Positions 6,911 to 14,874 of a stretch of DNA of 17,867 nt are shown piece after piece; within the stretch, counting starts at the first letter, position 1, and the number at the start of each line of letters is the position of its first letter. The position numbers were made by a program, and so were the translations under genes. This stretch comes from Pseudomonadota bacterium. Lineage in GTDB: Bacteria; Pseudomonadota; Gammaproteobacteria; Burkholderiales; Burkholderiaceae_D. The stretch is taken from positions 1-17,867 of the forward strand of contig JAEWBA010000052.1 of assembly GCA_023391395.1 (NCBI GenBank), given 5' to 3'. Under the pieces are notes generated by a model, which was not told the DNA's origin, made no database searches, and was given only the letters and a program-made list of their open reading frames with translations.

Positions 6911-8041
6911 ATGAAAAAATCGCTTCTCGCACTCGCAGTTCTGGGTGCCTTCGCAGGCGCAGCCCAAGCACAATCGAGCGTGACCCTGTACGGTATCGTT
7001 GACGCTGGTGTTCTGTACACCACCGGCAATCAAAGCGCTGCTGCCGGCGCAGTTGCTGGCCAAACCGGCAACCGCATTGGCTTCCAAAGCGGCATCGAAG
7101 CCACCAACCGCTGGGGTATCCGCGGCTCCGAAGATCTGGGTGGCGGCCTGGCTGCAACCTTCGCTCTGGAAAACGGCTTCTCGTCCGCTACCGGCGGCAT
7201 GCTGGGTAACGGCGCAGCTGGTACCGGCCCGGTTGCCGGCAAGCTGTTCGACCGTGGCGCGACTGTCGGCCTGAAGGGTGGCTTCGGTTCCGTGACTTTG
7301 GGCCGCAACTGGTCCCCGTTCGTGCTGTCGCAAATCGCAGTTGACTCCAACGGCTTCTCGAACTTCGGCTCGCTGAACAGCCTGGCTTTCCAAGCCACGT
7401 CTGCAAACCCGGTTGCTCAAGGCTTCTCTTACTACTGGGTTGACAACTCCATCGTCTACAACACCCCCAGCTTCAGCGGCTTTGACGCCAGCCTGCTGTA
7501 TGGCTTCGGCAACGTTGCCGGCGACAACGGCGCAGGCCGCACCTGGTCGCTGTCCGGCAAGTACGCCAATGGCCCGCTGACGGTTGCTGCCGGTTACTTC
7601 GATAGCAAGAACAACGGTGCTCTGGTCAACGGCGCTGCCGTTCCCACTACCGAATCCGGCCAGCGTGCATGGCATATCGGCGGTAAGTACAACTTCGGCG
7701 TGGCAACTGCCCACGTGGAGTTCGCTAACTACAAGAACCCGTTCCAGTCCGATCTGTTCAACACCGACTTCTGGAGCATTGGCGCAGCCGCTCCGATCGG
7801 CACCAACATGGTGTTCCTGGCCAACTGGATCCACAAGAAGGACAAGAACGTCAGCGATCGTAACGCCGATCTGTTCAAGTTTGCCGTCGATTACAACTTC
7901 TCCAAGACCACCACGGCTTACGTGAACCTGGGCTTTACGCGTAACAAGCGTCTGGGCAACACCGGCCTGCTGAACTCGGGCTACACCGTTGCCGGCGAAA
8001 ACCAAACCGCTCTGGGCGTTGGTCTGCGCAAGGCATTCTAA
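6911..8041 (+). CDS. Outer-membrane porin, Burkholderiales trimeric type
   Basis: A 376-aa general-diffusion porin of the beta-barrel family common in Burkholderiales (Omp32/OpcP type). Residues 1-20 are a classic signal peptide (MKKSLLALAVLGAFAGAAQA) with cleavage before QSSVTLYG. The mature protein starts with SSVTLYGIVDAG, contains the GSEDLGGG segment and ends in an aromatic residue (LRKAF), the barrel-assembly signal. Alternating strands and loops rich in Gly, Asn and aromatic residues run throughout. GGAG lies 8 nt before the ATG. Codon use is visibly biased to a few preferred codons (AAC, GGC, CTG, AAG), suggesting high expression. It is monocistronic, with a strong terminator 22 nt after the stop. 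Solute preference cannot be read. Confidence 0.96.
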   Translation: MKKSLLALAVLGAFAGAAQAQSSVTLYGIVDAGVLYTTGNQSAAAGAVAGQTGNRIGFQSGIEATNRWGIRGSEDLGGGLAATFALENGFSSATGGMLGNGAAGTGPVAGKLFDRGATVGLKGGFGSVTLGRNWSPFVLSQIAVDSNGFSNFGSLNSLAFQATSANPVAQGFSYYWVDNSIVYNTPSFSGFDASLLYGFGNVAGDNGAGRTWSLSGKYANGPLTVAAGYFDSKNNGALVNGAAVPTTESGQRAWHIGGKYNFGVATAHVEFANYKNPFQSDLFNTDFWSIGAAAPIGTNMVFLANWIHKKDKNVSDRNADLFKFAVDYNFSKTTTAYVNLGFTRNKRLGNTGLLNSGYTVAGENQTALGVGLRKAF

Positions 8042-8062
8042 TCAAGTCATCGATTGGAATTT

Positions 8063-8088
8063 AAAAGGCACCTTCGGGTGCCTTTTTT
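8063..8088 (+). terminator. Terminator of the porin gene
   Basis: A perfect 10-bp stem (AAAAGGCACC/GGTGCCTTTT) with a TTCG tetraloop is followed by more T. A textbook rho-independent terminator. The A run on its left side might also give some termination for the minus-strand DUF3025 transcript. Confidence 0.93.
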
Positions 8089-8140
8089 ATTTCCTGTTTG
8101 AAGAGAAGCGTAAGGCTACGTCCCTGCCCCACCGGCCGCC

Positions 8141-8950
8141 TTATTTTCTAAAGGGCCGAAATACTGTTTCGTCCGCATAAAAGCCGACATCTTGTCCGGG
8201 GAACCATCCTGGAACACCAAGAACAGGCAATGGGGTGAATTCCTGGGTGGAGAAGCCGCCTGTGATCTGCCTCGAAACAATGGAATCCAGCCATGCGCAC
8301 TGGCTCTCAGGCGGACGCGAGAAAAACGCCGGGGTAACGGGGACAACCCAGGCATGCGCCGTAATGGCCTTGTAGGGCGACACCAGTTTCTCGAGCAGTG
8401 CATGCCCAAACAGCGTCACCTGAACTTTATTTCCGAACCTGTCGCGATCATCCAGCAAGGCGTCCCGCCAATGCCGGTCGCGCAAAGCCTGCACCCAAGC
8501 CTTGTCGAATGTGACCACCAAGGCCGCGTTTTCGTCGAAGATCGTGGCTGCATCCCGCAGCCGCCCCCGTGAATGCAATCCCTGCGCCTCGGCTTGGGCA
8601 ATTTCCGCCCCCTGCAACCGATTCAAAGCCCGCTTTATTTCCGGGAACCTCAGCCAGATCAGGGCATTGAAAAAGTCGTGTAGATTACTGCGGGTCGGCA
8701 CCATGCCGGTGGCATCGATGAAGGACTCGTAGGCGACGCTTCTAGGCAGATCCTCCTGCGGCACGAAGCGGATCGGCAGGCCGCGATGATTGCATAGCGC
8801 CGCTGCTGCGGCCGCCTCATTAAGGGCGGCGCGCCAATCCGCTTCGGCCAGGACGCGGCGAGCGCAGGGAAGCAGAGCTTCGAGCCAAGGACGGCTCCAA
8901 TCGATTGCGGAAAGGAAATCCGCTCCGCCGGCACAGGCGGCCTGGATCAC
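8141..8950 (-). CDS. DUF3025-family protein, function unknown
   Basis: A 269-aa soluble protein of the DUF3025 family, recognised by the block [20 protein letters not shown] followed by [10 protein letters not shown] (about residues 74-103). No signal peptide or membrane segment is visible, and the biochemical function is not known. I set the start at the GTG at 8950: it overlaps the pyrC TGA as GTGA, and GGTGGA lies 7 nt upstream. A GTG at 8962 would add four residues (MEND) but has no ribosome site. The 4-nt overlap means translational coupling to pyrC. A role near pyrimidine synthesis is only inferred from that. The family name is from memory of the motif. Confidence 0.88.
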   Translation of the reverse strand: MIQAACAGGADFLSAIDWSRPWLEALLPCARRVLAEADWRAALNEAAAAAALCNHRGLPIRFVPQEDLPRSVAYESFIDATGMVPTRSNLHDFFNALIWLRFPEIKRALNRLQGAEIAQAEAQGLHSRGRLRDAATIFDENAALVVTFDKAWVQALRDRHWRDALLDDRDRFGNKVQVTLFGHALLEKLVSPYKAITAHAWVVPVTPAFFSRPPESQCAWLDSIVSRQITGGFSTQEFTPLPVLGVPGWFPGQDVGFYADETVFRPFRK

Positions 8951-10005
8951 ATCATTTTCCACCCTATGCTTTGGCCACCGTCCAAGGGCACCAAGGCGGT
9001 CTCGCCAAAGGGAATTTCTGTAGGAATTTCCCAGCTTTCCCGGCGCAGGGTGATCGTGCCGCGATTGCGCGGCAAGCCATAAAATGCGGGGCCGTTGAAG
9101 CTGGCGAAGGCTTCCAGCTTATCGAGGGCGCCGGCCCGATCGAAGGCCTCGACGTACAGTTCCATGGCATGCAGAGCGGTGTAGCAGCCGGCGCAGCCGC
9201 AGGCATGCTCCTTCAAGCCTTTGGGATGAGGTGCTGAGTCGGTGCCCAGGAAAAATTTCGGATTGCCGGACGTCGCTGCGTGAACCAAAGCCTGGCGATG
9301 CTCCTCGCGCTTCAGGACAGGCAGGCAATAGTAGTGCGGCCGAATTCCGCCCTTGAAGATCTCATTGCGGTTGTACAGCAGATGGTGGGCGGTGATGGTT
9401 GCCGCTATGGGACCTTGTGACTCGCTCACGTACTGCGCCGCCTCCTTGGTCGTGATGTGCTCGAATACGACTTTGAGCCCGGGCAGGTCACGGCGCAGAG
9501 GCTCCATCACGCGCTCGATGAACACGGCTTCGCGATCGAAGATGTCGATCGAGGGATCGGTCACCTCGCCATGCACCAAAAGCGGCATGCCGGTTTCCTG
9601 CATCGCTTCCAAGGCCGCGTAGCACTTGCGCAGGTCTGTCACGCCGGCATCGGAATTGGTGGTCGCCCCAGCCGGATACAGTTTCACGGCATGCACCCAA
9701 CCGCAATCCTTGGCGCGGCGGATCTCATCCGGCGAGGTATTGTCGGTAAGGTAAAGCGTCATCAGCGGCTCGAAGCTCATCCCGGCCGGCAGCGTCGCCA
9801 AAATGCGTTCGCGGTAGGCGCCCGCCTGAGCCGTGCTTGTCACCGGCGGCTTGAGGTTGGGCATGACGATTGCACGACCGAACTGCCGGGCACTATGCGG
9901 CAAAACCGCCGCCATTGCCGCACCGTCGCGCAGATGGAGATGCCAGTCGTCGGGACGGGTCAGCGTGATGCTTGTGAGAGAGGACGATACGGAAGATGTG
10001 GACAT
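8947..10005 (-). CDS. pyrC: Dihydroorotase PyrC
   Basis: PyrC cyclises carbamoyl-aspartate to dihydroorotate in pyrimidine synthesis. The 352-aa length is typical of the homodimeric class II enzyme. Zinc-site residues are all visible: H22 and H24 ([10 protein letters not shown]), carboxylated K108 (HAVKLYPAG), H145 (LLVHGEV), H183 (FEHITTKEA) and catalytic D256 (GTDSAPH). The first 14 residues are Ser/Thr rich and look unconserved, but no later start precedes the metal motif. The only purine-rich ribosome site (AGAAAGAA, 6 nt upstream) is folded into a hairpin that ends at the base before the ATG. It is coupled to the DUF3025 gene downstream. Confidence 0.97.
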   Translation of the reverse strand: MSTSSVSSSLTSITLTRPDDWHLHLRDGAAMAAVLPHSARQFGRAIVMPNLKPPVTSTAQAGAYRERILATLPAGMSFEPLMTLYLTDNTSPDEIRRAKDCGWVHAVKLYPAGATTNSDAGVTDLRKCYAALEAMQETGMPLLVHGEVTDPSIDIFDREAVFIERVMEPLRRDLPGLKVVFEHITTKEAAQYVSESQGPIAATITAHHLLYNRNEIFKGGIRPHYYCLPVLKREEHRQALVHAATSGNPKFFLGTDSAPHPKGLKEHACGCAGCYTALHAMELYVEAFDRAGALDKLEAFASFNGPAFYGLPRNRGTITLRRESWEIPTEIPFGETALVPLDGGQSIGWKMM

Positions 10006-10028
10006 GGCAGATTCTTTCTGAAACTGCC
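10006..10028 (-). promoter_or_regulatory. Hairpin abutting the pyrC start codon
   Basis: On the minus strand GGCAG pairs with CTGCC, then a T-T mismatch, then TTC pairs with GAA around an AGAAA loop. The 3' arm touches the ATG, and the weak ribosome site lies in the loop and right arm. E. coli pyrC is controlled by such a hairpin, formed only on transcripts that start a few bases further upstream when pyrimidines are plentiful. A similar mechanism here is inferred. Confidence 0.5.
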
Positions 10029-10031
10029 GCT

Positions 10032-10037
10032 ATTTTA
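10032..10037 (-). promoter_or_regulatory. Possible -10 box for pyrC
   Basis: TAAAAT on the minus strand ends 3 nt before the left arm of the start-codon hairpin, so transcription would begin within or at the edge of that arm. The -35 region is very GC-rich and matches poorly. Confidence 0.4.
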
Positions 10038-10067
10038 CCCGCTCGCTCGTCGCCGCCGCGCGCCGAG

Positions 10068-10790
10068 CTAGTGGATGATCTTCGCCAAAAAATCCCGCGC
10101 GCGCTCGGAACGCGGTGCCGCGAAGAACTCATCCTTGACGCAATCCTCGACGATTCTGCCCTGATCCATGAAGATCACGCGATCCGCGACCTTCTTGGCA
10201 AAGCCCATTTCGTGCGTGACTACCATCATCGTCATGCCTTCCTGGGCCAGGCCGACCATCACGTCCAGGACTTCATTGATCATTTCCGGGTCGAGCGCGG
10301 AAGTGGGCTCATCGAACAGCATGGCGATCGGGTTCATTGCCAAGGCGCGGGCGATTGCGACGCGCTGCTGGCCGCCGGACAGTTGGCCCGGGAACTTGTC
10401 CTTTTGTGATAGCAGGCCGACGCGGTCGAGGTACTTGAGTCCCTTCTCGGTGGCCTCCTCTTCGCTCCTGCCGAGCACCTTGATTTGCCCGATGGTGAGA
10501 TTCTGGCGAATCGACATGTGCGGGAAAAGTTCGAAGTTCTGGAACACCATGCCGATGCGTGCACGCAGCTTGGACAAGTTGGTTTTCGGAGCGCCGACCG
10601 AAACCTGGTCAACCAGGATTTCGCCTTTCTGGAACGGCTCCAGGCCATTCACCGTCTTGATGAGTGTGGATTTGCCGGAACCGGAGGGGCCGCAGACCAC
10701 CACCACATCTCCCTTCGACACGCTGGTGCTGCAATCGGTCAGCACCTGGAAATTGCCGTACCACTTGCTGACATTCTTTATCTCGATCAT
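10068..10790 (-). CDS. gltL: Glutamate/aspartate ABC transporter ATPase GltL
   Basis: The ATP-hydrolysing subunit of the polar amino-acid importer. The 240-aa protein has Walker [10 protein letters not shown] (34-42), Q-loop at FQNFELFPH, signature LSGGQQ (137-142), Walker B AMLFDEP (156-162) and H-loop H193 in VVTHEMGF. The sequence around [16 protein letters not shown] is typical of the GlnQ/GltL group. I set the start at 10790 ([12 protein letters not shown]), with AAGGA 7 nt upstream; the longer open frame to 10925 overlaps gltK and is spurious. It begins 10 nt after the gltK stop and is the last gene of gltI-J-K-L. No clear terminator follows before pyrC. Confidence 0.95.
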   Translation of the reverse strand: MIEIKNVSKWYGNFQVLTDCSTSVSKGDVVVVCGPSGSGKSTLIKTVNGLEPFQKGEILVDQVSVGAPKTNLSKLRARIGMVFQNFELFPHMSIRQNLTIGQIKVLGRSEEEATEKGLKYLDRVGLLSQKDKFPGQLSGGQQRVAIARALAMNPIAMLFDEPTSALDPEMINEVLDVMVGLAQEGMTMMVVTHEMGFAKKVADRVIFMDQGRIVEDCVKDEFFAAPRSERARDFLAKIIH

Positions 10791-10800
10791 GAGCTTATCC

Positions 10801-11487
10801 TTATCGAATGATGGCGATGCGCTTTTGCAGTTTCTTGACCAGGGTCGACAGGGTGAAACTGAGCAGGAAATAGACAACGGCGACGAATAGATACAGCTCG
10901 ACGATCCGGCTGTCGCGCTGGGCAATCTTCACCGAGGCACCGACGAAATCGGTCACATTCAGGAGCGACACCAGCGACACGTCCTGAAACAGGACGATGG
11001 TCTGGGTCAGCAGAATTGGCAACATATTGCGGAAGGCCTGCGGGAGGATCACCAGACGCATCGATTGCCAATAGGTGAAGCCCAGCGCATAGCCCGCATT
11101 CACCTGTCCCCTGGAAATGCTCTGGATTCCCGCCCGCATGATCTCCGCGAAATAGGCCGCCTCGAACATGATGAAGGTAATGTAGGCGGAGCGGTCGGCA
11201 CCGACCTGGATTGGGTACTCCGAACGGGTCACTGCCTGGACGATCACCGGCGCGAGGAAGTAGAACCAGAAGATCACCAGTAGCAGCGGCACCGAACGCA
11301 TCAGATTGACGTAACCAGCCGCCACCAGGGATAAGGACTTGAAGGATGAAAGGCGCGCCATCGCCACCAGCGTGCCAAAGAAGATGCCGCCCAGTGTTGC
11401 CACCACGGTCAGCTGCACCGTGTATTGCAACCCGCTCAGCAGGTAGGGCCAAGTGCGGAGAATGACGTCGAAATCGAGATCAGTCAT
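10801..11487 (-). CDS. gltK: Glutamate/aspartate ABC transporter permease GltK
   Basis: One of the two inner-membrane subunits that form the channel. The 228-aa protein shows about five hydrophobic segments and the cytoplasmic EAA-type loop [21 protein letters not shown] near residues 133-153, which docks on GltL. The ATG at 11487 shares its A with the gltJ TGA (TGATG), with GGGGAA a few bases upstream; a GTG at 11490 is an alternative one codon earlier. The overlap indicates translational coupling with gltJ, as expected for subunits needed in equal amounts. Confidence 0.94.
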   Translation of the reverse strand: MTDLDFDVILRTWPYLLSGLQYTVQLTVVATLGGIFFGTLVAMARLSSFKSLSLVAAGYVNLMRSVPLLLVIFWFYFLAPVIVQAVTRSEYPIQVGADRSAYITFIMFEAAYFAEIMRAGIQSISRGQVNAGYALGFTYWQSMRLVILPQAFRNMLPILLTQTIVLFQDVSLVSLLNVTDFVGASVKIAQRDSRIVELYLFVAVVYFLLSFTLSTLVKKLQKRIAIIR

Positions 11488-12212
11488 CACTTCCCCCCTG
11501 CGATGTAACCGGGCACCGCGATGCGGCGTTCGATGAAGGCCATGACGCGATTGGCCGTCAGGGCAATGGCCACATAGATCACGGTGGCGGCGCCGAATGC
11601 CTCGAAATAGCGGAAGGTCATCTCGCCCATTTCACGAGTGCGGAAGAACAGCTCGACCAGGCCGATCGAATAAGCGACCGAGGTGTTCTTGATGAGGTTC
11701 ATCAGTTCCGAAGTCAGCGGCGGAATGATGATGCGATAGGCCATCGGCAACAGCACGAAGCGATACGCCTGGAACTCGGTCAAGCCCAGCGCATACGCCG
11801 CATTGCGCTGACCGCGCGACTGTGCCTGGATGCCGGAGCGCACCTGCTCCGCAATCCGGGCGGAGGTGAAGAACCCGAGACAAATCACGGCGGTGGCGAA
11901 CTGGTGCTCGGTGGGGTCGAGACCGGTGACCCATTCCTTCACCGCAGGGATCAGGCCTGGCACCACGAAGTACCAGACAAAAAGCTGGACCAGCAGAGGG
12001 ATATTGCGGAATAGCTCGACATAGGCATTGCCAGCCCGTACCAGCCATGGCCTGTCAGTGCTGCGCACCACCCCGACGATGGAGCCGAGTATGAAAGCGA
12101 TGATCCAGGAAAGCGCGGCAACGGCCAGCGTCCAGCCAAGCCCGGAAAGCAGCATCTCGCCCCATAAGGCGTCGCCTTCCGGCACCTGCTCAAATAGTAT
12201 TCCCAAACTCAT
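11487..12212 (-). CDS. gltJ: Glutamate/aspartate ABC transporter permease GltJ
   Basis: The partner membrane subunit of GltK. The 241-aa protein has a periplasm-facing N-terminal stretch, a first membrane span around 24-48 (GWTLAVAALSWIIAFILG), NAYVELFRNIPLLVQLF and the EAA-type loop NAAYALGLTEFQAYRFVLLP. I set the start at 12212 (MSLGILFEQVPEG), with AGGGGA 7 nt upstream; a frame open to 12332 would run back into the intercistronic terminator. It is separated from gltI by 150 nt holding a strong terminator, so its expression probably depends on readthrough. Confidence 0.95.
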   Translation of the reverse strand: MSLGILFEQVPEGDALWGEMLLSGLGWTLAVAALSWIIAFILGSIVGVVRSTDRPWLVRAGNAYVELFRNIPLLVQLFVWYFVVPGLIPAVKEWVTGLDPTEHQFATAVICLGFFTSARIAEQVRSGIQAQSRGQRNAAYALGLTEFQAYRFVLLPMAYRIIIPPLTSELMNLIKNTSVAYSIGLVELFFRTREMGEMTFRYFEAFGAATVIYVAIALTANRVMAFIERRIAVPGYIAGGK

Positions 12213-12306
12213 TCGATTTCCCCTGTGATCCTGCAATCTGCCATTCTGTGGGGGCAGAATCAAACTGTAAAGGAGGGCAAACGCCCATGCCTTGCCGCAG
12301 CCGCCC
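12213..12306 (-). other. gltI-gltJ spacer downstream of the terminator
   Basis: This stretch between the terminator and gltJ contains a perfect 6-bp inverted repeat (ATTCTG at 12243-12248, CAGAAT at 12255-12260) with a G-rich/C-rich loop, then the gltJ ribosome site. It could cap and stabilise the 5' end of a processed gltJKL mRNA. I see no promoter. Confidence 0.3.
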
Positions 12307-12342
12307 AAAAAAAAGCCGGATGGGCGTCGCACGCCCTCCGGC
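12307..12342 (-). terminator. Intercistronic terminator between gltI and gltJ
   Basis: On the minus strand GCCGGA-GGGCG pairs with CGCCC-a-TCCGGC (11 bp, one bulged A) around a 5-nt loop, followed by eight T. It begins about 20 nt after the gltI stop and reads only in the operon direction. Confidence 0.9.
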
Positions 12343-12362
12343 CTCTTTCACCTCTGACGCGC

Positions 12363-13256
12363 TCAAATTCCCTTGTCGTTCGGATTCTGAAACGCCTCCT
12401 TGATGGCAGGCGTCATCGGGAAATTAAGGTTGATGTTCTTCGGCGGGATCGGACTGGTGAACCACTTCGCGTAGATCTTTTCGATTTCCGGCGATTTCAG
12501 GATGGCGCCCACGGTTTTGTCCACCAAGGCCTTGAACTGTGGATCGCCCTTGCGCAACATCATGCTATAGGGTTCTTGGCGCAAGGATTCGGGGATGATC
12601 TTGAACTCGCCCGGATCCCGGGAATTGGCGATCTGGCCGGCCAGCAGGATGTCATCCATAACCATGGCGGCCGAGCGGCCATCCGCCATCAGCAGGAAGG
12701 ATTCGGCGTGGTCTTTCCCATAGATTTCCTTGACCTGAATGTTCTCGGTCTTTTTATAGCCTTTCAGCAGCGGAACCGAGGTCGTGCCCGACGTCGTCGA
12801 TACCGTCTTGCCGTTCAAATCGGCGAGGCTGTTGATACCCGAAGATTTCTTCACCGCCGCGGTAACGTTCACCACGAAGTAAGTCGGACCGAAGGCGACT
12901 TGTTCCTGACGCACCACTGAGTTGGTGGTCGACCCGCACTCGAGGTCGATGGTGCCATTCTGCAAAAGCGGGATCCGGTTGCTCGAAGTGACCGGCTGCA
13001 GATTCAGCTTCAGGTTCGGCATCTTCAATTCAGTTTTTACTGCGTCGACGACGCGCATGCACAAATCCATCGCATAGCCGATGGGCTGTTGCTTGTCGTC
13101 CAGGTAGGAAAACGGAATCGACGACTCGCGGTAGCCGATGGTGATGGTTCCGGTGTCCTTCGCCTTCTTGAGCGTACCGCTCAATTCCTGAGCTTGTGCC
13201 GATACGGCAATCGCTCCGGCGCCAACAAGCAGGGTAATCAGCTGGGATAGTTTCAT
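12363..13256 (-). CDS. gltI: Glutamate/aspartate ABC transporter periplasmic binding protein GltI
   Basis: This 297-aa protein captures glutamate or aspartate in the periplasm and delivers it to GltJK. Residues 1-23 are a signal peptide (MKLSQLITLLVGAGAIAVSAQAQ). The mature chain matches the SBP_bac_3 family: TITIGYRESSIPFSYLDD at the start of lobe 1, GYAMDLCMRVVDAVK, IDLECGSTTNS and SGTTSVPLLKGYKK. The resemblance to E. coli GltI (SBP_bac_3, R-E-S-S-I-P-F-S-Y) supports acidic amino-acid specificity. GGAGG lies 4 nt before the ATG. Its own promoter begins 6 nt beyond the gdhA stop, with a leader of about 150 nt. The terminator after it should make it more abundant than the permease. Confidence 0.95.
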   Translation of the reverse strand: MKLSQLITLLVGAGAIAVSAQAQELSGTLKKAKDTGTITIGYRESSIPFSYLDDKQQPIGYAMDLCMRVVDAVKTELKMPNLKLNLQPVTSSNRIPLLQNGTIDLECGSTTNSVVRQEQVAFGPTYFVVNVTAAVKKSSGINSLADLNGKTVSTTSGTTSVPLLKGYKKTENIQVKEIYGKDHAESFLLMADGRSAAMVMDDILLAGQIANSRDPGEFKIIPESLRQEPYSMMLRKGDPQFKALVDKTVGAILKSPEIEKIYAKWFTSPIPPKNINLNFPMTPAIKEAFQNPNDKGI

Positions 13257-13410
13257 ACGGCCTCCGAGAAAATAATGTGCGTCAATGTATCGAAAAGCTC
13301 AATGTAAGGCGCCGTACAGACCGGTAATTGAAATCGCGCAAAAAACCGTCTCCGTACCCGGAATTCATCGGTCCGTCTCGATGATTTTTAAAGTTCAACA
13401 AGGAAATAGC
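13257..13410 (-). promoter_or_regulatory. Long gltI leader with direct repeats and a possible upstream ORF
   Basis: The predicted transcript has about 150 nt before gltI. It contains two 8-bp direct repeats (plus-strand TCAATGTA at 13282-13289 and 13299-13306, 17 bp apart) and a 28-codon ORF from an ATG at 13368 to a TGA at 13282, starting MNSGYGDGF, with only a weak ribosome site. Its coding status is unproven. Confidence 0.3.
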
Positions 13411-13416
13411 GATGCG

Positions 13417-13446
13417 ATTATAACCACGCCTTTTCGTCCGAAACAA
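13417..13446 (-). promoter_or_regulatory. Promoter of gltI
   Basis: TTGTTT (13441-13446) and a perfect TATAAT (13417-13422) on the minus strand with an 18-nt spacer. The -35 starts 6 nt after the gdhA stop, so the promoter fills the gap between the genes. Confidence 0.62.
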
Positions 13447-13452
13447 GCAGCG

Positions 13453-14739
13453 TCAGGGGTAGAGTCCGCGCATCTCGCGCGCCCGCAGCACTCTGGTACA
13501 GGCCACGATGAAGGCTGCGGTACGCAGTGATACTTTTTTCTCCTCTGCCAAATGCCAGACGGCCGTAAACGCTTCGCGCATGATGCGCGTCAACCGCTGA
13601 TTGATTTCATCCTCGGTCCAGAAAAAACTGGAAAAATCCTGCACCCATTCGAAGTAGCTCACTGTGACGCCCCCGGCATTGGCAATCACATCGGGCACGA
13701 CCAATATGTCCTTGTCATGCAGGATGTCGTCCGCTTCCGGCGTAGTGGGGCCATTGGCGCCCTCCAGGATGATGCTTGCACGTATCCGGCCGGCATTGGC
13801 TTCGGTAATTTGCTGCTCAAGTGCAGCGGGCACGAGAATGTCGCAATCGGTTTCCCAGAAGCGATCGTGTTCGGCCAGCGCATCGGCATCCGCAAAGCCG
13901 GCAATGCTGCCATGTGCCTTTGCATAGGCCTGCAGCGCCGGAATATCGAGCCCAGTCTCGCGTGCCAGCGTGGCGACGTGATCCTGCACCGCGACGATTC
14001 TTGCACCGGCCTCGGCGAATAGGCGGGCCGCCACTCCACCCACGTTGCCGAAACCCTGGATCGCTACGCGCGCACCCTGTATATCGAGGCCGCGCTTGGC
14101 CGCCGCCTCACAGCCGACCACGAAGACCCCGCGCCCGGTCGCCTCATGCCTCCCGAGACTGCCCCCTAGGGAGATCGGCTTGCCGGTCACGACGCCGGAA
14201 GCGGTGCTGCCTTGATTCATCGAATAGGTGTCCATCATCCACGCCATCACCTTTTCATTGGTATTGACGTCGGGCGCCGGGATGTCCTTGTGGGGCCCAA
14301 TGATGATATTGATTTCACTGGTGTAGCGGCGCGTCATGCGCATCAGCTCGGCTTCGGAGAGCGTCCTGGGATCGACCCGGATACCGCCCTTGGCGCCTCC
14401 ATAGGGAACGTTGACAGCGGCGTTCTTGATGGTCATCCATGCCGCTAGCGCCATGACCTCGGCGAGCGTGACATCCTGGTGAAAACGCAGGCCGCCCTTG
14501 CCTGGACCGCGCGATAGATTGTGCTGGACGCGATACCCTTCGAAATGCGCGATGGTGCCGTCGTCACGCTCGATCGGTACATCGACGATCAGCGTGCGCT
14601 TGGGGCGCTTGAGCGTCTCCACCCAGCGCGCCAGAGGGCCGAGGTGGGGAGTGACGCGGTCGATCTGCTCCAGATAGACGCCCCACGGGCCGATGCCATG
14701 CGGGACCAGATATGAGGGAATTTCATGCTGGACGGACAT
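13453..14739 (-). CDS. gdhA: Glu/Leu/Phe/Val-type dehydrogenase, probably glutamate dehydrogenase
   Basis: The enzyme interconverts glutamate and 2-oxoglutarate plus ammonia with NAD(P). The 428-aa length fits the hexameric small-subunit class. Substrate and catalytic lysines are visible at K81 ([10 protein letters not shown]), K105 (MTIKNAAV) and K117 (YGGAKGGI), with [10 protein letters not shown] following. The nucleotide loop is GFGNVG (229-234); the strand after it ends VAVQDH, and D253 hints at NAD use, though this is not decisive. I chose the ATG at 14739 because AAGGAG (14748-14753) lies 8 nt upstream; a GTG at 14748 overlaps that site. The glutamate importer immediately downstream supports glutamate over leucine or phenylalanine as substrate. 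Confidence 0.94.
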   Translation of the reverse strand: MSVQHEIPSYLVPHGIGPWGVYLEQIDRVTPHLGPLARWVETLKRPKRTLIVDVPIERDDGTIAHFEGYRVQHNLSRGPGKGGLRFHQDVTLAEVMALAAWMTIKNAAVNVPYGGAKGGIRVDPRTLSEAELMRMTRRYTSEINIIIGPHKDIPAPDVNTNEKVMAWMMDTYSMNQGSTASGVVTGKPISLGGSLGRHEATGRGVFVVGCEAAAKRGLDIQGARVAIQGFGNVGGVAARLFAEAGARIVAVQDHVATLARETGLDIPALQAYAKAHGSIAGFADADALAEHDRFWETDCDILVPAALEQQITEANAGRIRASIILEGANGPTTPEADDILHDKDILVVPDVIANAGGVTVSYFEWVQDFSSFFWTEDEINQRLTRIMREAFTAVWHLAEEKKVSLRTAAFIVACTRVLRAREMRGLYP

Positions 14740-14796
14740 GCTGCTCACTCCTTCTCAACAAGACGGGATGTGGAAACAGAGACTCGCGTCAGGCCG

Positions 14797-14817
14797 GCGC
14801 CCCGCCTGCGGCGGCGC
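14797..14817 (-). promoter_or_regulatory. GC-rich hairpin in the gdhA leader
   Basis: GCGCC and GCC pair with GGC and GGCGC (8 bp, 2-nt bulge, 3-nt loop) about 60 nt before the gdhA ATG. No T run follows on either strand. It may affect mRNA stability or be a protein site; no known class is matched. Confidence 0.3.
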
Positions 14818-14829
14818 ATGCATGAAACG

Positions 14830-14860
14830 ATTCTAATCCATTGGCGCCCGATATCGGCAA
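14830..14860 (-). promoter_or_regulatory. Possible promoter of gdhA
   Basis: TAGAAT (14830-14835) with TTGCCG (14855-14860) on the minus strand, spacer 19 nt, slightly long. It lies just after the end of the upstream ABC exporter gene and would give a leader of about 85 nt. Confidence 0.45.
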
Positions 14861-14874
14861 TGTTTGCCCAATCC

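Noticed and set aside
6908..8005. 365-codon open frame on the minus strand, antisense to almost the whole porin gene
   Set aside because: The translation is low-complexity (Ala, Val, Gly, Gln) with no domain, and such open antisense frames arise from the strong codon bias of the porin, which avoids codons whose complement is a stop.
10791..10925. 45-residue N-terminal extension of GltL
   Set aside because: It would overlap gltK, matches no ABC ATPase N-terminus, and the internal ATG has a good ribosome site.
12213..12332. 40-residue N-terminal extension of GltJ
   Set aside because: It would place the start inside the intercistronic terminator; the ATG at 12212 has AGGGGA at the right distance.
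13447..13452. Terminator directly after gdhA
   Set aside because: No stem with a T run lies between the gdhA stop and the gltI promoter; readthrough from gdhA into gltI is possible.
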